Source: Clavelina lepadiformis (Eukaryota > Chordata > Ascidiacea > Aplousobranchia > Clavelinidae). From it: a stretch of 64,000 nucleotides of DNA. Below the pieces are notes generated by a model that worked only from the letters and a program-made list of their open reading frames with translations, ran no database searches and was not told where the DNA came from. The translations under genes were made by a program, and so were the position numbers. Shown here in pieces: positions 1-12,596 of this stretch (its first letter is position 1; every line of letters begins with the position of its first letter). The stretch lies in the NCBI RefSeq assembly GCF_947623445.1, contig NC_135240.1, positions 8,742,001 through 8,806,000 on the forward strand, written 5' to 3'.

Positions 1-854
1 TACCTTAGGTATTTTACATGTACGTGTTTTATCTTAATTACTTTGTGCGTTCATCACTGCGTTAATTATTATGCACTTTCGTGTTTAATCTTTTATCGCT
101 TTACCATGCGTATTTTATGGAAGCTTGTCCGCACCTCGCCTGTATATAAGACTGATGTCGTCTGCGCCAGGCGGTTCAGTTTGTAATTTCGTTGTGTTCG
201 CGTACTGCGATGATAAGAATAAAAGCATAATGGATCTTTCCTAAAAGTGTAGTTGGTGGCGTGGTTCGCCGCTTTTGTAACACAGAACCTGGCTGAAATT
301 AGGGGAAAGTTATTCTCGTTACAATAACAAACAAATAACTTTTCCAATTATCAGCAATCATGCGTACATTTTTGATAATAAAAAACTTAAAACGTTTCTA
401 TTTTTAAAACGTCTAGTTCGACTTATTGAATTAATCTCATAAGCCGCGCAATAGTAATGTGTGATAAGAATATCAGGCCGCAAACTAAATTGAAAAGATA
501 TTTATTTTTACATACAGAAGATAATTAATTTATTGTGCTTTAAGCAACGTGAGTGCAGTGACGACACAGCAGGAAAAAACATTTTCGAAAAATTGAAACA
601 ACCAGATTCGTTGTGAATAAAGAGAACACATTATATTACATGTTTTTAAATTCTTTAAAGATTGATTAACATTATGACAGCTGATAATAATCGTTATGCA
701 ATAAAACCAAAATAGAAAAACAGAAAAATAGAGTACAAGTGCAAGCCTGTAAAGGCCATATGTTTTGTTTAAAATATATGGACATATATGCTGTGTGCTT
801 GATGCAGTGAATTTCCTCAGTATGGTCTTAGATAATATTCATCACACATACTGA
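1..854. other. Downstream flank of G1, no gene seen
   Basis: No exon of the receptor family and no other recognisable coding region is seen on either strand. On the minus strand, downstream of the G1 stop codon, two AATAAA hexamers (plus-strand TTTATT at 501-506 and 529-534) could end the G1 transcript about 320-350 bases after the stop. The open frame on the minus strand at 93-347 resembles nothing I know and is probably chance. Confidence 0.5.
529..534 (-). promoter_or_regulatory. Candidate polyadenylation signal for G1
   Basis: AATAAA on the minus strand about 320 bases after the G1 stop codon. A second copy lies at 501-506. Position and orientation fit a G1 3' end, but in AT-rich DNA such hexamers are common by chance. 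Confidence 0.3.
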
Positions 855-3800
855 TTAACACATCCCACTGATGGTCTTGTTGCGTTTGTTACGCATGATT
901 ACAACGACAAGAGCAGCTATTATAACCACAGCAATGACGGCAACAATTCCTGCAATTTCAGCGGCTTGTAATAAATTAGGAACTTTGTTCTGCTTCAATT
1001 CTATGAGTTGTTCTACTTTTTCAGAATTGGAGTTGGCTGTGATAGTTGATACAATGTATGTACCGTAGTCAGTTGGAGATACGTCCCTGAAAACGCGATC
1101 ATAGTTAATGAGGATATTCAATCTAAAAAACTTTCCTCCGCGCAAAAAGAAAAGTTTGTTTGTAGCAAAAAAGCAGGTAAGCTTGATTTAATGATTTATT
1201 AGATATTAATTGACTTCAACTTGACGTTATCCTTGACTTACCGAATGTTTAGTGTAATGGGAATAATTTGTTCAGTTCGATTTCGCTCATGCGTTTCAGC
1301 GATGTGCAGATAACAAGTGGGCTGATATTCACTGGAATAAAAACAAAAAGTAATCGCTTGGTAGAAGGCTAGCGCCTATAGCAATTTGCCACTACACTTA
1401 CTCATTTTCATTATTATTTCGTCAAACAAACTCGTTTATAGCTCTTTTGCATAAGGCCAGATCCTAACAGCAAATGGTTGCATTAATTCGTTTTACAATT
1501 ACTCACTATGAGCAAGAAAAGCGGTCATTCGAAGGTTCTCTTCTGCAGGATTCACCAATATCCGATGATTGCTAAGAAATTGAGAAACATGGATTAAAAT
1601 AAGATACATCTTGGACCGAAATGTTATTACAATTAAACAGTGTGTTGCGTCTCGAGAAAAAGCAAGATCTGTTTTTTTTTCGGAAAATCTCTACAAAAAT
1701 GCAAAACAAACCTTTTTCCAAAAAACCCTGAAATGGAAATGGCTGAATTGTCCAAAACCAAGTCGCAATTGGCATGATATTGAAGCATTCTTTCCAGAAC
1801 CAGCAAAAACTGTTTTATCGCATTGCATTGTGTGTGGCGAGAACGTCGGCGATTCTAACAATGACATGTTTCGTTGTTAAACATTTGTTAATCATATCAT
1901 AGCATAATTTACCCTGCCACTAAACTGGAGACTTTTATATCCACGTTTAAATACATTGCATAATGCTAACCTTTAAATAAATATTTATCGGATGTAGATA
2001 ACTCTACGTAGCTAACGACTGTGGCAACAAGATACTTCACATAACACTCACCTGACACACAAACGCCGTAAGTCGTAATAAATCTCGTCATTCCTTTGTA
2101 AGTTACTGAACAAGTGTAGATACCAGCATGTTCGTAATCGACAGATGGAATCAACAACTACAAGATGATATGTTAAATCACTCAAATGCTGCTGAAAGGC
2201 ATGATCCAGATAAACAATGAGCTTAATACGCTCTAACTCTCAAATTTACCTTGCTAGTATTCGTGGCTGTTGTGTCTCCTGGCAGAGTAGAACAATTTCG
2301 AAACCATGCGGTAGTTAAATTTGACGTGAAGATTCTTGGATTATCGCTATGTCCAACTGATGAAATTGAAATGAAGGTGAAAAAGTAATAGTCTACCACG
2401 TTTTCGTAAATAATTAACAGGCTTTTGTGAGTTGCTGAAGAAGCTGATAGGCAACACACCAGCATTTAGCTTTAAACTATACAAGAAAGGCAACAAAACT
2501 AAAGACTGACGTTCACAAGGTAAACTTTTTGATCTTCCAATGTCGGAAGAAAACTTATTATTGGTCGCATTTGCCACAAATTGCTCGCAGGTAGTTTCAT
2601 GAAATGGCTTGGGTATGACAGATACGTTGATCTCGAAGCAGCGTTGGCTTAGAATCGTCTGCATAAATAGTTTGTATATAACTTTCAAATATGGTTTTCC
2701 TCTGGAATAGAAAGTTCAAATTCGTCTTGTGTTAGATTGTCGCTTAAGCACTGTTATACAGTTTAACTTTACGACCGTACTACTATGCACTACTTATAGC
2801 CTGCAGAGCAAAGAGTACACAAACACGTAGGGTTTAAGTATAAGCAAAACCCATCCGCCTATATGTTGAAGAGTTGCGTGTTAGTACAAAAACAAGACAG
2901 CAATTCATATGGACTGGACGGCTACCTCCGCCAAGAAGGTCATGCTTTCATCGCCGTACCACTTTTTAGCTGTCTGGTACACAGCAATATTACTCAAAAA
3001 CCTGTAATCCGATTTTGATAAATGTTCATGGTTCAGTGTAGCAAAACTACGGTACAAGAAACAACTTATTAGTAATTAATTTTTGGAATTAGGCTACGTG
3101 CAAAAAAGCAATCCAATGTGGCCATATCTTTCTTGCGATAGAAGCCAGGTACAAAACGAAACGGGAAACCAAACAGCTTGTTATCAAATATAATCTGGTA
3201 TACTTGGAAAAAGTCTTCTATATTAGGTAAGCTATGGGATTAAGAGATGCTTTGTTTTAGGTTTTATAGTTATTCGGTTATAGGTATACGCTACGGCTAC
3301 GAGAACCGCCTTGTAATTGTTTAAGTCGCTACATGCAGAGGTGGATTACAGTGAAACACGCTGCATTATTCCAAATGCCACATGGCAGCATTCTGCTGAC
3401 TTGACGGAGGTAGCTTGTTCGATGTCCAAGAGCTTTTCCGTTTCTTCATAACTAACATACAACTTACTATGATGTTCATTCTGAAGTTATAGCTTCCGTT
3501 TGCCTCAATCTCACCAAGCTCTAGCCGCGGACCATCGTAATATACAAGATCTTCGTAGTTAGATGATTCATTCAGTAATAGAGCACCGTTTTCACTGTAA
3601 AACTGACACTAGAAAAGACAAAACATGTTTGCAAATAATCATAATTTTAGGAAAAACGACAATAAACAGGTGCCATGTTAAACACGCCTATATAAGACTC
3701 AAACCATCTAAGCAAACATCAGTTCAAAAATAGCAGATTATAATTGATATAGTAGTCTACAGCCTTTAAACTAAGCCTAATGTAAGATTGCGGGAAAGAA

Positions 3801-5615
3801 TGTAATTATCACAGAAAAGATAAACTTAAAGTCTGTTAAAACTTGTAAATCTTCCAAGACTTACAATGATGTCAGAGTCATAATCCACATCGCCGTTGTC
3901 ATAAACGTCGTAAATCGTGTATTCAGTTTGAGAAGCAAAGAGATTGCATTTAAGATGATACGGCCATCCTATGAAAGCGTCTTCAGACACTACTTTACCT
4001 TCGTCAACAATCGTGCAGTTTGACGATGGCGAATCTAAACACAATTGTGTTACAATTAATGTGTCATTTATCAGTGTGCCCCCCAGTAAACAAGCAGTAT
4101 CTGCATTGACTTCTTTGAAGATAAAGGGTACAACAAACGGCAACCGAAAACTTGGCCAGAGAGAAACTCCAAAACTTGGAGAGTCGTTATGGTTAAGTTA
4201 CGCTTATAGGATATGTGAGGTATACTAAAAACGTTTAAAACTTGACCGGTCCATTATACAAACGCAAAAGTAAAAACGAATCGTAGTGGTTGCGCATCGT
4301 TTTACACCAACCAAGTTACCTGAATATTCTTCTCCCTTATTCTTACAATATTTATACATACATATATTTATTATGCAGTTATTCGATGAATCAATGAATA
4401 AAAAAAATTTATTTTGCATTGCTTGTAACTCCAATGTTCTTCTTCAGTCTTGCACACAACAAACGGCAATACTGTAAAAGGCTAAATTCTTCATAAAAAT
4501 ACGTCCGCAAAAGCAGGGAAATGCGTTGTAATTTGTTGAAAACTTAAACCATGTTGCGTTTAAGATTATGAAATTAAGAGTCCCAATAAAGCAAAAAAGC
4601 TTGCTCCTACACTAAAGTTTCAAGCGCATCAGACTCTGGAAATATGTACAGTAAATACAGCTTTAAAAAACCGCACAACGCTAATCAGATTGTCCCATGT
4701 ACATCGATCGATTCCAGGCTACAGGGCGCAGTTTAAACATCTTCAAGCCTGGGGCTGAAAGTTGCGGCTCAGTATAATAGTTGCCAGTAAAGTATAAAAA
4801 ATATTGAAAATTTGAAAATTCAAGCAACGCAAAAATTTAAGAAATGATAAAAACCAAAAACAATGTCTTTTACATCGGCACGTTTGTTCATTTAAACCAA
4901 TATTTCAAGTTTAAATTTTTACGTATAGACTAAAACATATCACTATACAGTACATATGCTAACTAACCACTATATATCAATTCTATTAAGTTAAAAATAT
5001 AATCGTTATTGATCAAAGTTATTTATTCCCAGATCTTTTCTTCTGCCTATCTCAAACAACTGCCCAACTGCGTATCTCAAACAACACAATCTACCTGTAA
5101 AATAGTTACTTGGAAAACTCAATGATTTACAGGTACAAGCCGTGTCAAGGTATCAAATATTACACAAAATGTGACAATATTCAAGTGAATAAACGAATGA
5201 TAACCATGTCATAAAATTATAGGCTGCAACTATTTCACCGAAAAAATATTGTAGGTTTAAAGCTATTTTTCAGTTTCTTGTTAACCTAACTTAAATGTTA
5301 TAACATAGTAAACTAAACCTAACCTAAAGTAGTTAAAATCAACTTTTTGTATACCCATTTTCCAAACCTACAACCGCTGGTCTTTAACAACAGGCCGCGT
5401 GACCTATATACGGTGAAATAGTCACTTCGAAAACTTTAACCACCAATACGTGGATAATAGTAGTAATAAATGTAACTGATAATACGTTTAACAATAGCAT
5501 ATGAACTGGTCTGTTAGCAAAAATGAATCACAATCTCACCTTGGTTAAGGCCCGAAACGTCAGTGAAAGTGACCAGTAGTACAAGCAAGAAGTGTAGCGC
5601 AGCACATGACATCAT
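855..5615 (-). CDS. G1: IL-1-receptor-like protein, three Ig domains, membrane helix, no TIR (decoy-like)
   Basis: Ten exons were read on the minus strand: 5615-5540, 4034-3865, 3608-3468, 2658-2511, 2356-2250, 2157-2052, 1854-1712, 1571-1507, 1331-1242, 1086-855. They join in frame to 1278 nt (425 residues), with GT..AG at each junction. Exon 1 begins ATG ATG and encodes a hydrophobic signal peptide (LHFLLVLLVTF). Ig1 (about 24-129) carries the family motif GWPYHLKC. Ig2 (130-249) has YEHAGIYTCSV, the usual Y.C around the second disulphide cysteine. Ig3 (250-390) has ISCQLRLG and later SPTDYGTY. A single helix (IAGIVAVIAVVIIAALVVVI, about 392-411) is followed by only RNKRNKTISGMC and a TAA stop. 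Its four neighbours continue from this exon into TIR exons. By analogy with vertebrate IL1R2 the product could bind ligand without signalling; that role is inferred. An internal GTAACA in the last exon could splice to exons beyond the window, but no TIR exon lies in 1-854. Confidence 0.8.
2931..3414. mobile_element. 484-bp inverted-repeat element in G1 intron 3
   Basis: The segment starts with GCTACCTCCGCC (2931-2942) and ends with GACGGAGGTAGC (3403-3414), a 12-bp terminal inverted repeat with one mismatch. Just inside the left end the sequence has a stretch (about 2985-3035) with ACTCAAAAAC, GATTTTGAT and similar words. I recall these words from short, non-coding repeats that occur in many animal genomes. 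No transposase frame is present. It lies wholly in an intron of G1 and does not touch splice sites. A non-autonomous DNA element is the simplest reading; the family is not known to me. Confidence 0.45.
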
Positions 5616-8600
5616 GTTTAAAATCCGTCTTATTTGTTGTTTATATTAAGATTGATATAAATTGTTTGCTCGATATTATTTAGAATTTTTTTAGAAGTTG
5701 AAATTATCAGGACTAGTCGAGTGGCAGACAATCGAGCAACTTTTAACCTGTCGTTTTTCAAATACGCAAGATGTTGTCGTTGTTTCCTCTCATACCTTAA
5801 CTTTTTCTTATCAGCTTTCACTCGAACCTCTGACTCATCAAGAAAAATTTCCACCATGTAGTACTTTACGAGTTCGTGTGTGCGAAATCTTAAAGCTACT
5901 GTCCATTTCTACATGTCATGCGAACACTCGTCCAAGTTATTTCTGTAAAATTTTCGCACCATCGTTGATTTATAACACGAATGAAAGCGGCGTAGCAAGA
6001 CGCTTCTGAAACGCAATGCAGTTTCGTCAAATGGAGTTTGTGATCACAATATTTTCATGATCTAGCTTGTCTGATCTAAAGTTAGATATGGAAGTACCCC
6101 GCTAACGATTTTAAAATGTAATACGAGCCGAGAAAATGCCACGGTACAATTACAGAGTAAGTCTGCTGAAAAAAACAATAATATTTGGGGCTACTTAGCG
6201 CTTATATACTTGCAAACAAAGCCACAGTAAAGGTTAAATCTCAAAATACAATTTAATTTACCTTACGACACACGCCAAATTAATGGCATAATTTGTTGCA
6301 ATAAGAGATTTGTTCGTTGACAATTCGCATTTCTGCTGAAATGTGATAAGTTAAATTATGACGCTATAGATGTATTTTAGCATTGTGAGGACCTCAGGGA
6401 AATTCCTTGTGAGAGTAATTTTTCTAGCGCCGCGTAATTTCCGAATCTGATCACGTGTTAGATAAGGATGTAAGCAAACAAGAATGGGTAATTACATCAT
6501 ACTAGACTTAAACCTGGCGCAAATTAATAAAATTTATCATATTACAAACGGTAAGTTCAATCACAAGCAGCGCTGTGAAACATTCTCAAAATCTCAAAAT
6601 TTTGCAGGTTGTCATTACCACACAAAGTATTTGTACGACTATAGGCTTCACTCTAAATTCGCTAAATTTAAGGCTACCTTGCAGTAGTAACCTAAACCAA
6701 ACGCAACTGCCGACAATTCAATTTACTGTAAACTTAAAGTAACTCCATAAACCTAATTTAACTCATGACTTATCGTTTTCCCGTAACTCTACCCTTTCTT
6801 TGTAAAAACGCCTCCAGTGACCTGCGTTTAACACCAATAAGCAAATGTGGACTCTACACGAACAATGACGCATTCTCTGTTTGAGAAAATTGCTGTGGAT
6901 TTTCGACTAAGCGCTATCGCAAGAATATACTAAAGTTTATAAAAGGTCATTTTGTTTACAAAAAAAGCAAAAATCAAATATTATTAAGGAAATATTATAC
7001 TTTTGTGCTTCGATAGTGGAAATAATGTACGGTGCTTAAAAAGCTGGCTGAAGATAGGTGTTAAGCGCCATTGCCGATGTCAGTCTGAAGGAGTTTGGTT
7101 GTCGTGTGTGTGACTGAGGCAATAAACTGCACTGAAAAGTGCTTTGCTCAGGAAGTACTTCGGTGAAAAACTTTCCACGATTTCAGAGCTTGCCATTTCA
7201 GAAACAATCGCTTTCAGTTAACTCACAAAACAGTTTGCTGTTTTTATTGCTGTTCAGTTAACTGGTGAGAAACCGCCAAATTAATAAACGACCGACCACC
7301 GACGAGTGCCCAGCTGCAGAGCTATGAATCCATAACTGGTATAATTGTGATACAACTGTATGGCTTTGCAGCAAGAGAAAAAACAATTTGAAGTAAGCAT
7401 TGTATAATGCTTTCCAGCATAACTTAAATCTCTTCCCTGTGTTTTAATACTTCGCATGTCTTTTGGCGCCCGCGTTCTACGGAAAGATATCAGCGCAAAT
7501 TTTCACAAACATAAAAATGTGACGTTTAGTGTTTGCATCTAAACATTCTAAACTGTTTAAGTTAGAATGTAACATTGGGGCGTTAACATGGTCAATAACA
7601 TTTGGCATAGAATTGAATGGCGCATTGGTGATAAACTGATAATACATGGTAAAAAATTGAAATGATTTTGTGCGGCTGAACCTCAAGTCTAGTACTTTTA
7701 AGTCATACTTGACCTTATTTCCTTACACAAACCTTTCCGTATATACCTCATAATTGTCTTCCTAAATATGATATGCCTACCATTTGATACTCTTCATGTT
7801 TACAGGTGACCAAATTATAAATGCAAAACTGTTTTCCGGGGTGTTTGTTAGTTTATGCTGGATACCTTTTATATTGTATATTGTATATGTATACCTGTTA
7901 TATTAAGTCGAAATATGCCACCTATTGGTACATCCTTTAACACGGACAAGAAGAGAAAGTTGATTCCACTTGTGCGTTTCAATCAAGATCTCTGATAGCT
8001 GAAGGCGGTAAACAGCAAAACTATATAGGGTAAGAAATAAGAAATTCGACGTTGTATAAAACGCATATCTTTTACGAGTTGTACAATTAGCGATATATTC
8101 CTACATGTTTGCCGTTGCTATACTTGCCACTACATTTCTAAAGATATCATAACTAAGCTGGTCGGTTGAGTTTTACGAAAATATATTTGGTATTTGCTCT
8201 GTTAAAGACTTAATGGCTTGGCTTCGACTTTATAAGAAATTATAAAACAGTTGATTTTCTGGATTGAGCAAATGGTTCTATTGAAAAACACTCAGGATGA
8301 ATACCACACAACACTTTTTATGACAAACGTTTAATGCACCTCAGTCGATTAATCATTGAATCACTTAATGTACAATTTAGTAAATTCCGTGTATAACTTA
8401 TATACAGGATGACGATTGCAACATACAATAAAAGATAAAGAATTAACCAAGTGTTTGAAACCGAATACAAATTCAAATCCTCAAATAATAAACTGATGCA
8501 AAGAAGTTCGTTTATTACTGCGTCCTACGTCATTAAGGAGAATTTGTTTGACTTTTACAAATCTCAACATCTGGCTGGTTACCGGTACCTAGTGTTTATT

Positions 8601-8883
8601 ATTTTAGGAAGACTTATGGAATGCTTCCGACATGAGTGCAAATGGTGGCAAACCAGCACCGTATTTGCTTATTGTATAAACAATTATATCGTAATCTGAG
8701 CTTTCATTTTGACCTATATTTAAAAATAAACCACGTAAGGTTTATCCGATTAGGGCTACAATGCTTCTTTTGGAGTTAACCAAAGTGTTCACCAGCAGGC
8801 TAAGGTCAATAGTAATAATACAAACAACAACGAGTCGTGACGACATTCACTTTTATGTTATTTCAGTGATGGGATAAATTTGT
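5616..8883. other. Intergenic G1-G2, nothing recognised
   Basis: About 3.3 kb between the start of G1 and the stop of G2. Only short frames without domain signals are found (for example 5698-6009 plus and 8451-8699 plus). No Ig or TIR exon, RNA gene or terminal-repeat element was seen. The part just above 5615 should contain the G1 promoter, but no clear TATA box stands out. A TTTATT near 8599 (AATAAA on the minus strand) could serve the G2 3' end. Confidence 0.4.
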
Positions 8884-11800
8884 TCAGTTTGCAACAGAAA
8901 TCTCAATTAGGCCATCGGGTGATTTGTCGCAAGGCGTCTTTCCCTTGAGAGACTTTTCGCTCCCCTTTTTTGAAGGTAACTTGGGCATCGCGTCTTCCAG
9001 TTTTTGACGAAACACTTTCAAGTCAAGTTTTCTCGAGTCCTCACACTGGATGACGTAATTAAGCTAGACAAAAACGTAAGTATTACAGTACAAAATGGCA
9101 GATCATGCTAAATCAAACAATTTATTACATAAAGCAAGCAAGCAACAATTTATTATTATTTTAAAATTAAATCGGTTTACACGAATGGCTTCTTGGAAAA
9201 CAAGGCAGTTGCCACTTGTATTGCTGTTGCTTTTTGCTGCTTGCTGCTTTATGTATGGCTTCATGCCGGGTAGAAGAATGAATATTAATCTTATTTTTGA
9301 ATGGATCATTTGCTGAAAGGCCTTGAGTAAAATAAAAGTGTATGTTATAAATGAACATCATAGAATTATGCATCTAAAAGTAAAATTTTAGGTCGTGCTC
9401 GGATGTATATCCACAGTACATATCATAAATAATGAAGACAATGATTTAGTAAAATGTCAAAGCACAGAAAAAACACGAATACCTTTTGGAAATTGTGAGT
9501 ATTCCAATCGTCTTTAACGTATTGGGAGTTTAGGATGATCACGATTCTGTGGCAAAGTGCCATGTTTTCTTCAAGTCTCATGGCGCGCACTAAAAATGAA
9601 ATTTTAATTATTTAAAGTTTAAGAATATTATTTCTATTAACAGTTATTACTTGACTTACTTCCTTGAACGCCATCTTTGTGATCATCGTAAACCCTGAAC
9701 CCGAGACCAACCAGTTCTTTTCGTGTCAAATTGACAAAATGTTTGATTTCTTCACCAGCAAACATGTCAATGTCGATGGAGAAATGGTAATCAATGTAAG
9801 CTCCGTACTTCTTGTCGTCTGCATTTGAATTTAAAGTGAAATTGTTATAAGAAGAAAGAAGTAAGAAAACGACATAAGGCTAGTTTGTGAATCCATTACC
9901 ATAAAAATGAACGAAAATAAAACTGATGAGAAGTGAACCTTTATCATAGGCTTGAAAATGTCGTTTCCATAGCAATCGAATAAAAAGTTTTTGTTTAACA
10001 ATTATCACAACCATCGCAAAGAGAAAGGAGAAAATTCCGGCGACAACTCCAATGTACATGAGCAAATTTGGATTAAAGTTTTCCCGCACATTTATCGTCA
10101 AGGTTACGTCTGCTGACGTCACCATATTACTTGAAGCCGTGACATTGTAAACCCCGAAGTCCGATGACGTAATATGCCTAAAATATTAAGACTGAGTTCA
10201 ACAGTTGCAATTCGTGATTTAAATTTAAAAAAAGAAAGTTTCCCTGTTTTTGCTGCAAGTTGGCAATTTTCAACCAACCTTAAATGCAAAGTGATCTCCC
10301 CTACGACAGTTTGTGCTTTTTGTTCCTCCATCGACGGCACATACATATAACAACGTCTAGGTGGACTGAAAAATAACGACTTGTCAAGTAAAATTTGAAA
10401 TATTGATGTCGAGTTTAGCTCCTGTATCGCAATAATACTGTTATCTAAACTCATCTTTTTAGGTGACAAAGTTTATTAAATAATATTCATATTTACACTT
10501 CACTTTTAACAATATACGCCAGTTCTAAATCAGCAAAAAATTAAACTCGGCGTCTCTAACCACGTGTAGTCTTACAATTCAAGGACACAGGACATTTTTT
10601 CTTCATTTTCCATTCCATACATAAATTCAGATGGTATACAATATACTCGTTTTCCGAAGGCCTGTAAAAAACTTTCAGGCTTTGTTTGTATTCGAAAATT
10701 TCGAACAAGGTTAATCTTGTCAATTAACTTTGTCAAAGAGTAAATTTATTCTTTAACACAATCGCAGAAAAATTTAATCAAAAATGTTTACACTGTGTAA
10801 AAACTTAGCCTACATTTTGCCAATAGACATAATAGTTTCCGAAATCATAATCATAATCCCCTTTGCCGAGGCGAAGTTGGCAAGATACTGTTAAGTTTTC
10901 TCCAGGAACCAAATACAAGTCCGCCTTGCTGCATGCAAGTGTCTCCTGATTCCATAAAGGTGGGTCTGCACAGTAAAGCCAAACTTAATCCGTTCACACC
11001 ATTCAATGTATTTGTGTTGCAGTATCATCTACATACTAGAACAGAAGAGGAAGCTGTTTTCACCCCCATGTTACGATTGCTTTCTACAATGCTTCTACTC
11101 ACGATTAACACAAACGGGATTTTTCGCAAGGTACGCCGTCGCTCCATTAAATGTGACTGAGCATGTGTAAATGCCAGCTTGTTGAAAATCAACCTTTCTG
11201 ATTTGAAGCTGATGATAAATTAAATATATATCTCGTTATATCTCGTCTAATACGTCTCGTAATACAAAACTCTGAACCAGTCAATATGAAAGCACAAAAA
11301 AACAGCAAATGGTATTGCTATAAAGAAAGCAAAAATTTTAATAAAGGTAAATCTGTTTTTGTTAGTTTTTTACCAAAACCGATTTGAATACGCTGATGTT
11401 CTTTTAACGATATTCCGTACACTGACGGCTGTGTCTATGACTTACTTCATCTGCATTGACGCTCAGGTTCGATGTTGGAAGATCGGAGCAGTTTCGCTTC
11501 CAAGTAATCTCGTGATTTTCAGTCAAAATCATCCCCGGCAAATGGTCTTTTACTAAATATTTATTATTTGAAATAATGATGAGATTAATTAATAATTAAC
11601 TTCTTCCGTTAATTTCCAAACTCCCGTGTTCATTGTTGAGTTACAGCTTCTAAAATATTGTTTTTCATTGCTCACTTCCGCAACTGTAAGATTTATGCTC
11701 TCCAATGTGTGACGTCGGTTTCCATTTTAAATCATATGCGAAATCATCACATGTTCTGTTCTTGATAGATCTTGGTTGATATATTATTGTTTTGCTACAT

Positions 11801-12596
11801 TTCTGCTTGGCGTTGTGCCACTGCAACAAGAAAACGTTCCTTGGATTTTGGAAAATGATCGAAAAGCTCAAAAGCGTTGAATGAAACCATAGCATTGAAA
11901 CTGCCATTCGTTATATAAAACAGAATGGGCGAGTTAACGAAATATTTTCCATTTGTCATTAATATCTTACCATAAGGACTAGCTGGAAGTTATAAATTTG
12001 GTTTGCCTTAATTTTATCCCAATATATAGCAAAGCGTGAATCGTTTTTTCGACACCATTCACTGTATCCTGTAGCGTTAAACACCACGGAGCCATCTTCA
12101 TTGTTTAATATGATACACTGGAAAAATAAATCTTTCAAAATAAAGCGGGATAAAATATTGATTTATAAACGAGTTTATTTCAAAATAATAAAAGTTTTTA
12201 GCTTTTATTTATTGAATATTTGCTTAATCAATAGAATAAGCACTTGTTTCGTACAGTTACAAGCTGGTTGGTAGATCTGAACTTAGAAGTAAGGTATGAA
12301 AAACAGCTTAGTTTCCAAGGCCATCCAATCAGAGCGCTACTTTTGCTTGGGTAGTCTCCCAAGCAATTCGTAACAGAAAAATCTGCAAACATTGAGTGTC
12401 ATAGTGATTTCATAAATACTGCTATAGAAAATACTTAAAAAAAAGTTAAACTAAAAATTCGTGTATAGTATACTATTTATTACTCTTATAATATCATTCA
12501 TACGCCAAGAGTATGCTTACTAGCCGACTGTGTCGAAACAACAATTAGCAAAGTCAGAAAAACGTGCAACAGAAAACTTGTTCCTAGCATCTTCAT
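8884..12596 (-). CDS. G2: IL-1-receptor-like protein with three Ig domains and TIR
   Basis: Fourteen exons on the minus strand: 12596-12521, 12382-12261, 12117-11971, 11820-11676, 11552-11446, 11209-11104, 10965-10814, 10661-10576, 10365-10279, 10177-9939, 9818-9660, 9589-9483, 9321-9181, 9063-8884. They join in frame to 1854 nt (617 residues). Signal peptide: MKMLGTSFLLHVFLTLL. Ig1 (26-115) has IGWPWKLSC; Ig2 (116-234) has AGIYTCSVTF; Ig3 (235-378) has LTVSCQLRLG and SSDFGVYNV. The membrane helix is at about 380-402 and is followed by LLWKRHFQAY, typical of IL-1R juxtamembrane sequence. The TIR starts at about 424 with DDKKYGAYIDYHF (box 1), then LGFRVYDDHKDG (box 2 region), HRIVIILNSQYV, and FRQKLEDAMPKL (box 3 region; vertebrate receptors have FW at this place). 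A type I membrane receptor signalling through TIR adaptors is expected from family knowledge. The ligand is unknown. Confidence 0.85.

Noticed and set aside
1611-1880. 89-codon plus-strand frame in G1
   Set aside because: Antisense to exon 7 of G1, whose Ig3 cysteine motif and splice phase are clear.
11359-11556. 65-codon plus-strand frame in G2
   Set aside because: It lies antisense to exon 5 of G2, which is supported by splice sites, phase and family similarity.
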